From positions 69,817,761 to 69,881,760 of the forward strand of contig NC_065537.1 in NCBI RefSeq assembly GCF_932294415.1: a stretch of 64,000 bases of DNA. The letters run 5' to 3'. Positions 46,769 to 59,140 of the stretch are shown one piece after another. This DNA is from Quercus robur (Eukaryota; Streptophyta; Magnoliopsida; Fagales; Fagaceae). How positions within the stretch are numbered: the stretch's first letter is position 1; the number at the start of each line of letters is the position of its first letter. The notes beneath the pieces are model-generated. The model did not search any database. It was not told where the DNA came from and was given only the letters and a program-made list of their open reading frames with translations. Position numbers and translations under genes: made by a program.

Positions 46769-47155
46769 GAGCATTAGCATCAGGAAATGCTAATCTATTC
46801 TATTTTACCATCTCAAAAAAATTATTTTATCAATTATACCATACCATTTTATAATACTTCCAGCATCCCAAACTTTTATTTTCCTATTCTACTCATTAAA
46901 ATAATATATCTACACAATAAAGTAATATTTCCTCCAATTACCATCATTAGTATTTCCCCCAATCATAATAAAATATTAGTTTTTTTTTTTAGAATGGTAC
47001 TACAATGCAATTCTAAAGATAGAATTGCACTGTAGCACTATTACAAAAAAATTTGCAATACTTAGCAATAATATTTTCTGATGCAATACATTTTGGGACT
47101 TGAAATGCCAAATATCCCTTACATTTGGCATTAGCATTTTCCAATGCTAATGCTC
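46769..47155. mobile_element. Tourist-like MITE (PIF/Harbinger type), 387 bp
   Basis: Left end GAGCATTAGCATCAGGAAAT and right end (reverse) GAGCATTAGCATTGGAAAAT form inverted repeats of about 20 bp. TAA lies on both sides (46766-46768 and 47156-47158), the usual 3-bp target. The interior is AT-rich with no coding capacity. An empty site, CCTGTAAGGAAG, survives within both 210-bp units just upstream, which confirms the insertion point. Confidence 0.9.
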
Positions 47156-47411
47156 TAAGGAAGGTAAAAATATCTGTATCGGATATATGTCTCCTCAGCC
47201 GGTGGGCCCCAGTGTACCTTCTCGTAATGAAGAAGCTAGAGAACTTGCTTCTCAAAAAAAAAAAAAAAAAGCTAGAGAACTTATGGCATGACAAAGAAGA
47301 CCTGCTGTTACACCAACTCTGGATTTTTAGAAAGTTATAAATCGTGTAGGTGACAATTTGACCAAACTGGGTATTCTGGAACAGTTTGCCGCAGAAATGG
47401 GAAAACGTTTC

Positions 47412-47442
<31 letters not shown>

Positions 47443-48150
47443 AATAAAAATAAAATAAAATAAAATAAACTGGCTATAAATTTGCACCTTTGCTTTTATA
47501 CTAACTTGGCTTTATTCTGAAAAAAGAAAAAACAGAACATAGTAATAAGTGATAACCATTGTAATTTGTAACAAATAAGACCGCCGACTCGACACAATTT
47601 CAAATTCAAGGTGATAACCTTTAAGTGAAACATTTTTCATATATAAACTTCAATGAGATGATAGTTATTTAATTTTAACTTTCTATTTTATAAATTCATA
47701 TAAAATTTAAAAACCAAAACAATATTTTAATCAAAAAAATTATAATAAGAAAGTTAAATACTTATTATTTAATTCTTATTCGCCAAAAAAATGTCTTATT
47801 TTAAATTTTAAAGGAATTAAAAAAATATTACCATCATAACACTCGTGAAATTTTTTTTATTTCTAGTACTCCTATAAAAATATTTTTAAAAAAACAAATA
47901 GACTTTTATAGACTCGCCAATCATCACACTAAAGAACATAAATATCAAAACCGGCGTCACTAACTCTACAACTTGTTGTCAATCCCATCATGGGACTTTT
48001 ACAAAAGCTAAGGCAGAGTTTTCTACTTCCGCCTACAATTTGAGACTTTGAGGTTCAAGATGCCTCTTACGTTAATATCGATCTTATTCTTGCAATTATG
48101 GATTACTGGGTCTGAACATCACCCAAGTTCTTGCACTAATTTCATCCTAT
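47156..48150. other. Intergenic with AAT/AAAT microsatellite
   Basis: AATAATAATAATAATAATAA followed by AAATAAAAT repeats lies at about 47412-47468, and an A-run near 47255. No gene was seen. Confidence 0.6.
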
Positions 48151-48157
48151 CCCGTGC

Positions 48158-48164
48158 TATATAT
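48158..48164 (+). promoter_or_regulatory. TATA box of the 48.2-51.5 kb receptor kinase
   Basis: TATATAT, 83 bp before the ATG at 48247, in the same context as the TATA of the 39.7 kb gene. It overlaps an upstream in-frame ATG at 48154, which is therefore unlikely to be the start. Confidence 0.6.
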
Positions 48165-48246
48165 TTGCTTCTTCTTTAGCTGCTATACAGCCAAATTAGC
48201 CCTCTCAAGACAACATAGAGTTGTAACATCCCAAAAAACACATTAC

Positions 48247-51200
48247 ATGGGGATTTCTTCAAGCCTGAGTTCAGCTCCACCATCCTCATCTTTTTGCATG
48301 CATGCTGTTATTCTTCTCGGATGGTATGGCTTGTTACTCAACTCGGTAGTCAGTGGGAATAATGAGACAGACCGGTTGGCATTGCTTGAGTTCAAAGCCA
48401 AGATAATCCATGATCCTCTCAGGGTTATGAGCTCTTGGAATGACAGCATCCACTTTTGTCAATGGCAAGGGGTTACATGTGGCCGCCAACACCAAAGGGT
48501 CACCATATTGAACTTGCAATCTTTAGAACTGGTAGGCTCTATATCTCCTCCATATGTTGGGAATTTAAGTTTTTTGAGGAATCTAAGCCTACAAAACAAT
48601 AAACCTCATAATGAAATCCCTCCAGAAATTGGTCATTTGACCAGATTGCTAATCTTAGAACTGTACAATAACACAATACAAGGGGAAATTCCAAGCAATT
48701 TATCTGGTTGCAACAACCTTGTCGCCCTTCGTGTTGGTTATAACCAATTGGTAGGAGAAATTCCTACTACGCTTACCTCCTTGACAAAGCTCCAATTCTT
48801 TTCTATTCATATGAATAATCTTACAGGAATTGTCTCACCTTTTTTTGGGAACTTATCATTTTTAAAAGGATTTTCTGCAACTTATAATAATTTGGGTGGG
48901 AGTATCCCTAATTCTTTTGGTCAATTGATGAAACTTTCATTTTTTAGTGTGCAGAATAATAGGTTTTTTGGAACCATTCCTCGCTCAATGTACAATCTCT
49001 CTTCTTTATTGACTTTTTATGTATCTGGAAATCAAATCCAGGGGTCTCTTCCATTCGACATTGGTATCACTCTACCAAATATCGAAGTATTTATCTTTGC
49101 TGACAACCAATTCACTGGATCTATCCCTGTTTCAATATCTAATGCCACAAATCTAGATACATTTGAAATGGGAATAAATAAACTAAGTGGAAAAGTTCCT
49201 TCTTTGGAGAAGCTAAATAGATTGACATTTTTAAGCCTTTTCCTCAACCATCTTGGAAGTGGGGAAACAGATGACTTGAGTTTTCTCTGTTCTTTGACAA
49301 ATACTACTTATCTCACCTTTTTGGATATAAATAGCAACAACTTTGGGGGAAAGTTGCCTAGATGCATTGGCAACTTCTCAACTACTCTTTTTGCTTTTTA
49401 TCTAGATAATAATAAAATATCGAAAAACATTCCTGCTGAGATAGGAAATCTGATCAACTTGGAGGATTTGCGGGCTTGGAACAATAAATTATCAAGTAAT
49501 ATTCCTTTTGAAATTGGAATTCTTCATAAGTTACAATATTTAGATTTATCCCAAAACAAATTTTCTGGAAACATTCCATCCTCCCTTGGAAATTTAACAG
49601 CTTTGACAATTTTGAAATTAGGAAATAATAACCTTCAAGGCAGCATCCCTCTAAGTCTAGGTTAGTGCCGAAATTTGCTAAGATTGTATCTTAATAATAA
49701 CTATCTTAGTGGTACCATAGCCTCAGAAGTTATTGCTCTCTCATTCTCCCTAATTACTTTAGACTTGAAAGCCAACCAATTGACAGGTGTCCTTCCCTTA
49801 GAAGTAGGAAATTTAAAAAATTTAGAACAATTAGACATTTCTGAAAACATGATGTTTGGTACAATCCCAACAACTCTTGGAAGTTGTGTGAAGCTAGAAT
49901 TTCTAGCCATGAGAAGAAACTTCTTCCAAGGAGTCATTCCTTCATCTTTGGAATCATTGAAAGGTATTGGAGTTCTAGATCTATCGAACAATAATTTGTC
50001 TGGTAGTATTCCAAAATTTTTGGAGTTTTGGGATTTGCAAATATTGAATCTCTCTTACAACAAATTTGAGGGTGAGGTACCAACAGAGGGAGTTTTCAAA
50101 AACGTGAGTGCAACTTTGCTTAAGGCAAATGATAAACTCTGTGGAGGCATACCTGAGTTTCAACTTCCTAAATGCAAATACTTAAATTCCAAGAAGAGGA
50201 AGATGGCCCAGACCTTGAAGATAATAATCTCTACAGCTTCTGGGCTTTTTGGAGTAACTTTGATTTTGTTGCTTCTATTTCTTTATTCTTTACTAAAGAA
50301 AAGGAATGGAAGTACCTCAAGTGATTCAAATTTGAATGTATCTTACCAAAGTCTCCTAAATGCAACCAATGGATTCTCTTCTACTAATTTAATTGGTGTG
50401 GGTAGCTTTGGGTCCGTTTATAAAGGAATTCTTGATCAAGGTAGACATACGGTTGCCATCAAGGTGCTCAACCTTTTGCGTCATGGAGCTTCCAAAAGTT
50501 TTGTGGCCGAGTGTGAAATTCTAAGAAACATCAGACATCGAAATCTTGTAAAGGTGCTCACAATATGTTCCAGTATTGATTATCAAGGTCGTGATTTTAA
50601 AGCTTTGGTATATGAGTTCTTGGGAAATGGCAACCTAGATGAGTGGTTACATCCAACTCCAAGAACAAATGAGGCTGTTGAGGAACCAAGGAAGTTGAGT
50701 CTTCTCCGAAGACTGCATATCGCCATTGATGTTGCTAGTGCATTGGATTATCTTCATCATCATTGCCAGATGCCAATTGTTCATTGTGACCTCAAGCCAA
50801 GCAATATTCTTCTCGATGATGAAATGGTTGGACATGTAGGCGACTTTGGCTTGGCAAAATTCCTTCATGATGCTACCCAGGATTGTTCTACTAATCAATC
50901 AAGTTCCATTGGGGTTAGAGGAACAATTGGTTATACTCCTCCAGGTATATATTAAATTCTTAAGTTTTTTTCCCTTCTCTCCCACGGTTCCTTACTATAG
51001 TTTCAAGCATGAAAAGAAAGTTTTAGTAAGGTTGTATTATATCTAGAAAACAGAATATGGTATAATCTTTAAAAGTTGTTAGATTTTTTTCTTTCCCCAC
51101 TTTTAATTGTATGACAACATGCCTATATTATAATTTTTTTTTTCTTTTTTTTTTTTTTTGCAATTGCAGAGTATGGTATGGGAAACGAAGTTTCAATATA

Positions 51201-51546
51201 TGGTGATGTCTATAGTTATGGCATATTATTGTTAGAGACGTTCACAAGAAAAAGGCTAACTGATAGTATTTACCAAGATAACTTAAACCTTCATGACTTT
51301 GTTAAAGCAGCTTTGCCCGAACATATCATTGACATTGTAGATCCTTTTCTTCTTTGGGAAAGACAAAAGGAAGAGACAAGGAATGACTCTCAAAATGAGG
51401 ATCCAAATGGAAGTTTCAACATTCAAGAATGCTTGATTTCGATACTTGAAATTGGAGTTGCTTGTTCCACACAATATCCAAGAGAAAGAATGAATATCAA
51501 TGTTGTTGTAGTTGAGCTGCATAAAATTCGACAAAACATTCTTTAA
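48247..51546 (+). pseudogene. LRR receptor-like kinase, Xa21/EFR-like, full length with one premature TAG
   Basis: Exons 48247-50944 and 51170-51546 give 1025 codons in one frame. The start MGISSSLSSAPPSSSFCMHA matches the 39.7 kb paralogue. Signal peptide, LRRNT (NETDRLALLEFKAKI), about 20 LRRs, LCGGIPEFQLPKC, a membrane helix (SGLFGVTLILLLLFLYSLL) and kinase follow: GVGSFGSVYKG, VAIKV, IVHCDLKPSN, GDFGLA and YTPPEYG. It is non-RD like its paralogues. The only defect seen is TAG at 49663-49665, in SLG*CRNLL where the paralogue has SLSQCQNLI. One CAG-to-TAG change would explain it. Translation would stop inside the LRRs and give a secreted LRR fragment of about 472 residues. It could be a recent or polymorphic null allele. 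It is diverged enough from the minus-strand genes to be an older duplicate. Confidence 0.9.
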
Positions 51547-51581
51547 ACTAGCATACCCAACGCAACGACTTCAAGCTACAG

Positions 51582-52439
51582 GTAAATTTTGTTTTCTCAT
51601 TGGGAAATAGAATTTGGTAATGTCTCCACCTAGACCACATGATCTAACTTAATGAGGCAACTCCAAATGTTTATGGGAAGATGGGAATAAGGAATCATAT
51701 AGTGATTAGAAGGCCACATTCTTTCATATTAGTGCTTTTTTTTTCCTAGCAAAACTGAGAAGAATGAAGCCACTTAAAAATTGATATGGTCATTCAGCTA
51801 TACATACTACATAGGATTAGGAATGAGCCCAATTAATACCTAAATGTAAAATGTGTCTTTTGTCCTTTAAATATATAGCTTGTTTAAAAAAAATTTCAAG
51901 AACAAAAAATCCAAAGCGGCCTAAAATGCTTTGTCATTTGGGTGATTTCCACTATCGGAACGAGGGAGATCACAAAGTTAACTAATTTGTTGGACAATCA
52001 TCTTTTTCTCAAAAGAAAAAGAAATTAAATTAATTTCTTTCTTTTTATTTTTATTTTTTATAGAACTTATGGCACCCACTCTATAATATTAGAAAATAAA
52101 CTTTATCAGTTGAGCTAACTAAAATTCACATCTTGCTTGCTTATAATTCTAAATCTTTTTATTTAACGTGTTAATTCTAAATCTCCTAATTAAATAAATG
52201 AATTGCCAATTCCATAAATATAAAATGAGTTGAGATTTGATAATTGCACAAATTTGTTCTCTTGTACCATGAATTTTCTTAAGGTAAAATAAAAGTTGAT
52301 ACTTAATTTACAAATTAAGTTGTAGGTAATGAGTTAATAATTTTTTTTTTTTTTTAATTGATTGGAAAGACCTCACTCACCACATCATCATTATTTGAAT
52401 CCAAAGCTTATTATTATATTGGAATTTATCTTCTTTCAG
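51582..52439. other. 3' flank / probable second intron of the receptor kinase
   Basis: A good donor CTACAG/GTAAATTT at 51581/51582 and an acceptor TTCTTTCAG at 52431-52439 enclose this AT-rich stretch. Near 51945-51990 it carries, in reverse, the GTGGAAATCACC-type flank seen downstream of the minus-strand paralogues. Confidence 0.4.
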
Positions 52440-52521
52440 CGGAGATGCACAGGTGCACATGGCTGATGACTTATCATATATGGAGGTTGCCATCATAGTT
52501 TGCCAAGTTTATGATTTGTAA
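52440..52521 (+). other. Possible third exon of the 48.2 kb receptor kinase (now beyond its stop)
   Basis: After the acceptor at 52439, in phase with the donor at 51581, the sequence reads GDAQVHMADDLSYMEVAII, then VCQVYDL and TAA. In this copy the stop at 51544 precedes it, so it would be untranslated. The paralogues at 36.3 and 62.4 kb keep a donor at the matching place with no stop before it. Confidence 0.35.
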
Positions 52522-52656
52522 CATTGGATTTGGAGCAAATAATTTGAAGCACCCTAGTTTTTGAATTCAGCACTTTTTTTTTCTTGTATCAAGTTAGTAT
52601 CCCCAGTAATATATTGTAAGTCATTCTCAGTCTCCACAACTAACTGGGTCTGTTGC

Positions 52657-52709
<53 letters not shown>

Positions 52710-53059
52710 AGAATCAACTGAGTCTGTTGGTGATGAATGTTATAAATTGTACATGATGTTATAGTTTATATATAAATTATATAATAAAGTTTCTCCCTGT
52801 TGCCCATAATTTACATGCTCCGATTTTGAATAAAATTGATAACAAAACTCTGCAAAATAAAATTGATAACAGGCTGCCAGGACAGACAATTCCAATTAGA
52901 TAATCTCAGCTTTTGAAACGTTGCATACGACCTATTGTAGATTAAAAAGTTGTACAGGCCAAATTAACAACTCTTGAAAATTTTGAGGGACTAAATTGTA
53001 TTTTAACAAAAATATGTGAGACAGTTCATTTTCAATGCTTGGTGTGTTATGTACTCTAG
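52522..53059. other. Intergenic with a ~50-bp T-run
   Basis: T-run at about 52661-52708. Nothing else recognised. Confidence 0.5.
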
Positions 53060-54445
53060 ACAATTTTTATTTAATATGATTTTCTCTTTCAACAAAATAG
53101 AAAATTGTCTCCTTTAAAATGTGGTTGGACAAAGTTTTTCTCTAAACTAATTTGAAGAAATCTCACCACTACGTGGAATTTACAAAATCATTTATGTGTA
53201 TTAGTTAAATAAGTCATATAGCTCATTAAATAGGTCATATAACTAAAAATTTACATAGATAATTTTACAAATCACTACTTTGTTGGATGAATTTACCACA
53301 AATCGTTTTGGAGGAAAAATTTTACCAATTAAGCTTATGATTTGTTTTCCCTTCTTTTTTACTCTACCTTGTCTCCTCTGAATTTTATTTTTTCATATTA
53401 CTGTTTTTTCCCTTAGTTTTCGATTTTAATTAACTTATCCTCCTTCAATTTTTTTTCCTACCTCTCTCACTAATTAATGGATCAAATAAGCCCATAGGCC
53501 CCATCTGCAAACCTACTCATAACTGGCCTGGCCCAGTATTCCAATTAGAATTTCAAAAAAAAAAAAAAAAACCCCAAGCCTAGAACCAACTACGAATCCG
53601 AATGGGTGAAGAGGAACCAAGCCGAATCCAAAACCCATCAAAAAGTATAAATGCCAGTATTCGTCTAAAATGAACCCGAAAAGATATTGGGTTGTACGAG
53701 CATGAACCATGCATATGTGTTTCTGGCAGCACAATAAAAATTTGAAAATTTTTTTATTAAAAAAAAACTTGTTATTTTTTTTAGATAGTTTAAATTAAAA
53801 CATCAATCAGTTTTTAGTATAGGCGGATAATTTTCATTTAATCTAATTTCCTCTTTTAACAAAATAGAAAATTATCTTCTACATGGAATGTACATATCAT
53901 TTGTGTGTATAATTTAAAAAATTCACATGATTGATTAAATATGTCATGTGACTTAAAATACACGTAAATAATTTTACAAATCACCGCATAATATAAGAAT
54001 TTACTCCAAATCATTTTGAAGATTTTTTTTTTTTTTTTTTTGGTTAAAATTTTGAAGATTAACTTTTACCAATTAAGTTTATGATTTTGTTTCCCTTTAT
54101 TTTATTTTATTTTTACTCTATCCTGTCTCCTTTAGATCTTTTTTTTTTTTTCATTTTACTGTTTTTTTTCCTTAATTTTTTCTTTTAATTAATTTATCCT
54201 CCTTGGAATTGTGTTTTTTTTTTTTTTTTTTTTTTTTCCTACCACTCTCACTAATTAATGGATCAAATAAGCCCATAGGCCCCTTTTTGCAACCTACTCT
54301 TATCTGGCCTGGCCCAAAATCCAATTAGAAGTTCAGCAAAAAAAAAAAAAAAAAAAAAAAAATAAATCCTAGAACCAACTCCTAATCCGAAGGGATAAAG
54401 AAGACCAAGCCGAATCCAAAACCCATCAAAAAGTATAAATACAAA
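53060..54445. repeat. Direct duplication of a ~650-bp promoter-type block
   Basis: 53060-53700 and 53805-54445 share, in order, AACAAAATAGAAAATT, ATAATTTTACAAATCAC, ATTAATGGATCAAATAAGCC, CTGGCCTGGCCCA, ACCAAGCCGAATCCAAAACC and CATCAAAAAGTATAAAT. The second copy ends with the TATA box and leader of the F-box gene, so the first is a duplicated promoter without its gene. Confidence 0.85.
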
Positions 54446-54530
54446 AGCCGAAGCCAAAATCCGCAACAGCATAGTCCTCTCTCTCAAGACCTGCGACTAT
54501 CCACTGCTCAATTCTCGATATTGCTGAGGT
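54434..54530 (+). promoter_or_regulatory. TATA box and leader exon of the F-box gene
   Basis: TATAAAT at 54434-54440, then about 90 bp of leader with CCTCTCTCTCAAGACC, ending at donor GCTGAG/GTAATATT near 54530. A leader intron would run to shortly before the ATG at 55529. Confidence 0.45.
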
Positions 54531-55528
54531 AATATTGGATTCTTAACTTTGATTTCTTTTCTGGTACTGGACTCAGAACTCATGTCATACCAGTGACGTA
54601 CCTACTATGTCATGTAATAATTTTTTAGAAATTACTTATGGTAACCAGGTTGTATTCGTACCTATAGGGAGTCCATGTCCATGCTTCCTAAATCTCAATT
54701 GATTTTTGTCTTTTTGCCTTCGTTACACCATATATATTGATGAGGATATGGTTTGTAAAGTTTTTGTTTTTGCTTTGAAAATTGTAGTGACAAGTTTGCA
54801 ACTTTATTGGCCAAAAAAGTAAGGAATAATGTTTCTTCTCATTTTTTTTATAGGCTCAGGCTTGATGAACATGTCAAATACCATATCATTTGGGCTCTCT
54901 TCTCTTCGAGCTGTGTTTTTCTTCTAATGAATGCATTTGATTCTATTCCTGCTACGCTATCTCTAATAGTCTTGCTTGAGCATTGTGCGTTATGAAGTAA
55001 GCATTGTCTTGTTTTGAACACAGTTTACCACTTTTTATCTTGCCATTCTGATTCTATGGCAATTTGTTTTTCAACCTTTCCATCTTAACGTTTACATTGT
55101 ACGCACACGAGTAAGATAGTTTCTTTTAGGTATGAATTGGTAATCAATCTTACCGACTCCTTTATTTATATTCTTAGTTCTTCATAATTACAATCAGGAA
55201 TTCCAATCTAGTCTTATATTCTACAATGTAGCACAATACTCAACACTACTTTTTATTTATTTAAATAGGCTCATTAGTGCATGTGACTTTTTTTTACTTC
55301 AAACTTTATTTGTGTGAAAAATGGTATCCCTTTGAACAACTTTTTCTTTTTCTGGTGTGTATATTGAGTTGTAAATTTGAACAGGTTTTGTCAATTTAAT
55401 GCCTACAAGAGTGCCATTCTTGAGTGACTCATTCCTCTGAATCCTATTGACAGGTCTTTCTCATCAAACTAAACTGTCGAACCAAATTTATAATGATCTA
55501 AGTTTTAGTGATTAAAGAATTGCTAGCA

Positions 55529-57074
55529 ATGGAAGAAGCAAACATCCCTTTCTTTCATGTTGATATTGCATCTGTAGTTTTATCACGATTGTCTGCGAAG
55601 GATCTTTCTTCAAGCAAGTGTGTCTCTAAAGGATGGAATTTGTTTATTAGTAGTCCTTCATTCTTGCGTATACTTTCTAAATGGTTAGAACGAGAAGGAC
55701 TTCTGGGCTATTCTTTCAAATGTTCAAGGATAATGTGGATTGTGTTTCTAGACCTATCACCTATGAAGCATGGGTGCGTTTCGGGGACTCGAGTGCGGGT
55801 GCAGGACTCGACAATTTTTGAAAAAGTTGGGTGCGAGTGTGGCGGGACTTGGCGATTAAAAAATTATTAAAAATATTTTTATTTATATTTTCTATATATT
55901 TTTACTATTAAAATATTCTTAAAAAACACATTAATATACTTGATTCACAAAACAAAGAAAGAAGAAGGCAAGAAACACATTTGAGGTCAGAATTTCGGCA
56001 GCTCCGGCGATTTTTAAGGTCGATTTCAGCCTGTTTCGGCCTTTTCCGGCCTGTTTTGGCCGTATCGGTCGTCCGGCCAATACGACCCGATATGGCCGAT
56101 ACGGCCCGATTCTGGCTGAATCAAGCCGCGTCAACGCGAATCGAGCCGAGTCGGCACAAATCCGAGGAAAAAAAAAAAACTCAGACGTGGCACCGATGCG
56201 CGGTCAACCGCGTCGGAGCGCTGCGTCCTGCGTCGTGCTACGTCGGACTACACGGCCGCGTCAGACTCGGGTGTGGCACCCTCCCAGCCGCGTCCGTGCT
56301 TTCTAGCCTATCACATACATTCCTATTCACAAGAACAAATCATTCATCCAAAATAACATACTGAATTTTCTTCCAGAAGAAGTTGTTATCATGTCTTCGT
56401 GTAATGGGCTTCTCTGTTGCCAGAGTTGCATCCATCCTATTGATGACATTTATAGAAGAGCGAAAAATAGGGAGGCAAAGGAACTGGTGATATACATTTG
56501 CAACCCAATGACTAAAGAATGGATTGCATTGAAGCCAGAAGGGTGTGTTTTTGGTGATAGCATTGGATTAGCTTTCTATCCATTTGGTTATTCATTAAAC
56601 ACTCGCCCTATTTTCAAGTTGGTAAGCATTCAACAATCAAAAGTGGATCCACATTTGTATTCATTTGCAGTGTACTCCTCACAGACAGGTAGTTGGACAA
56701 CTACTAAAGAGGTTTGCCATTGCAGATATCAAATTTACAAAAACAATAAAGTTTTCGTTGGTAAGAGGTTCAATTGGCTAACTCAGAACCACCATATTTT
56801 GAGTTTTGATGTCGAAAGAGAGCTTTCGAAGGTGATTAAGTTACCTGGCGAAGCTTCAAGGTCACTCACTCTTGGATGTTCAGAAGGATATCTCCATTAT
56901 GTGTGTGTGCATGGTGAAGATTTTAGTGTGTGGATGTTGAAAGATTATTCCTCATCTGAGTGGGTGCTCAAGTATCAGGTGACATTGGTTGATATATGTC
57001 AAGAAAGTTTTACAGATTTGACTCACTGTAATGTAAAAAGGCGCTTGCTTTTGGCTAAGGGGTGGAATTTGTGA
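55529..57074 (+). pseudogene. F-box protein gene broken by a frameshift and a MITE
   Basis: The start MEEANIPFFHVDIASVVLSR is followed by LSAKDLSSSKCVSKGWNLFI and SSPSFLRI, a plant F-box (SKP1-binding part of an SCF ubiquitin ligase). Near 55700 the frame must shift to continue as GLFFQMFKDNVDCVSRPIT, which is then cut by a 546-bp insertion. Beyond it, YIPIHKNKSFIQNNILNFLP and EEVVIMSSCNGLLCC lead into an associated domain: VIYICNPMTKEW, FKLVSIQQSKV, FAVYSSQTGSW, DVERELSKVIKLPGEASRS, ending at 57074. The substrate is unknown. Both lesions make the gene non-functional as a full protein, although the second half (from 56391) is an uninterrupted frame. Confidence 0.85.
55761..56306. mobile_element. 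hAT-like MITE, 546 bp, GC-rich, in the F-box exon
   Basis: CCTATCAC at 55753-55760 and 56307-56314 is an exact 8-bp target duplication, the hAT size. The ends CTATGAAGCATGGGTGCG and (reverse) CTAGAAAGCACGGACGCG match at 13 of 18 positions. The interior has GGCCGATACGGCC-type words and is far richer in CpG than any other part of the window. No transposase frame is present. Confidence 0.88.
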
Positions 57075-58769
57075 CCTTCGAAGCAATCCTAATGACAACA
57101 CCCAATTAAGCTTGAACATGACATTTTATTCCCAAGTTACGTAAATCATAGCTTGAAGTAACATCACACAATTTTTAAACAAACCCCAAAAAGTGGTGTA
57201 AAATAGAATATCCCTTCTCTTACGTCAATGGTTGTGCTTCTTCATCAACCTCCTCTCCTTCTATTCCCCTAACTTAATTTTTTTTTTTTTAAAGTAAATA
57301 AATAAAAAGAGTTTCGCCGTTTAATATAAAAATCTTACAACTTAAGCATTGTGTTTCGCAACATTAACACCAAAAAATAGAAATCTCCTTTTTTTTATTT
57401 TTTTATTTTTTTATAATCCCATTTTTAGGAAATGAAAATTTGAACTTTGGATAGGGATTATTTTCCTGCGTCTAGTGTTTTGCCTTTTTTTTTTTTTTCT
57501 TTTTTTTTATGGACGCGTTTCAGCTTTTAGGATCAAAGTCACGGGACCCACAACGATTTTATTCAAAAAAAAAATATTAAAAATTGGTCTCACGATACTA
57601 TTCATACATTTAAAAATTATTTTGCTATAGTATTTTCCGTTTCAGTTTTCAGCAAAATAAGTTGTATTCAAACAGATTCTAAATATCTCTTTTAAACCGA
57701 ATCTCTCTCTCCCTCTCTCTGGTGGTTGAAATGAGCCCTTAGCCCCTCATTTCTGCACACCAACACTGTTGGGCTTGTTTATCACCTTTTGTAAGATTAG
57801 GCCCAATGAAAGCAAAATAGAGCTCTCTCTTTCTCTCTCAAGGAAATAAAGGCCCAACTACACTCTTTTACAGGAAAGAATGTTGTTACATCACTTGGGG
57901 TCATCCCATGCATCCACGACTCACCAAAGTTGCCAGAACTGTATGCTTACTATCCTTAAAGATTGCAAGATTCTGACATTGTTGTGCAAAGTGGAAGGAG
58001 AGAAAGCAAAATTAGAACTCAAGAAGGTTGTATTTTTGAACACCCAAGACAAGGGAAATGAAGAGAAAAAGGGGTACTTCTGAAAACGAATCAAAGGCAT
58101 GGGAGAGACAGAACTAGGGAGAACGAAGGCATCGATACCAAGCAATTGGGCAAACAAGCACCGTGTAAACTTATTTTGAAAAGATTAAATACGTAGAAGC
58201 TTACATAAAAAACTAAGATTCATAACACAGAAGCCAATATTTTTGCATGCGCACCTCAGGTCAGTATTAATAATATGCATGCTGTGCTTTATTTATTTTC
58301 CCTTGCCTTCTGTTAGTTTTAACTCTTAATACATTTCTCATATTTAATGTTGGATATATGTGGGTTTTGGCCAATAGTTTTTGGTGTTGTACGTGACATT
58401 GTTTTGGTAAAAGGCTCCCAACTTGCACATGAGTCCATGATCATCAATAAATGAATAAACAAATAAAATTCTTAGTAAAATTTACACAAGAAATGGTGTC
58501 ACATATGTACTTAATGGTGGCAGTAGTTAACAGAAGGATTGTACTGAACACATTTGTAAGCATGGGGAACAAATTGTTAATATTAAAATTTTAAATACGA
58601 AATTAAATTAACCACTCAGGAAAATTTTGAAGGACAAAATAGTATTTTAACCAAAAAAAAAATGTGGGACATTAATTAATTACTTCAGCTGAATTAGAAA
58701 TAGATCGAGACCTGTGGAATTTTCATTCACAACCAAAAAAAAAATGATGTGGTGTCTTGATGTTAGCGT
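57075..58769. other. Intergenic, nothing recognised
   Basis: Several T-runs and a CTCTCTCT tract near 57700-57720. Short frames only. Confidence 0.4.
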
Positions 58770-59140
58770 ATCATCAGGGTTAGTGGAATGATGGAATGGC
58801 TAAGATTCTCCATGGAAATATCTCCAATGCTTCACAAGGGTGTGATAGTGAACCTAGAGGAAGAAGCCAGAGCACTTATTGCTTGACCAAGAAGACCTGT
58901 CCCTGTTACACCAAGCCTTTCTTTTTTCGTCACAGATTTACAAGAAATGTCTTGATTGCATTTGCATGACACACCACACCAGTGACTTTCACCAGCTCTA
59001 TCTTTCTAGGAGCTATTAATCATGCACGCTTACAACTTAGAGGTCCAAGTCAACCAATCCTGACTCCCCATCATCGTAGGATTGGTTCATGCAAGCTGCA
59101 TAATTGAGCCATTAAGGGTCAAGAGGGTTTAGAATTTCTA
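58770..59140. repeat. Diverged copies of blocks found at 46.4 kb and 40.3 kb
   Basis: AAGAAGCCAGAGCACTTAT and AAGAAGACCTGTCCCTGTTA resemble the 210-bp unit at 46.4-46.7 kb. CCAATCCTGACTCCCCATCA and GTAGGATTGGTTCATGCAAG resemble the block near 40.34 kb upstream of the 39.7 kb receptor kinase. Confidence 0.6.

Noticed and set aside
48154..48246. Upstream in-frame ATG at 48154 as the start of the receptor kinase
   Set aside because: It overlaps the conserved TATA region, and the paralogue starts at the equivalent of 48247.
55981..56364. Frame rich in Arg/Pro across the GC-rich block
   Set aside because: It lies almost wholly in the hAT-like MITE; open only because of high GC content.
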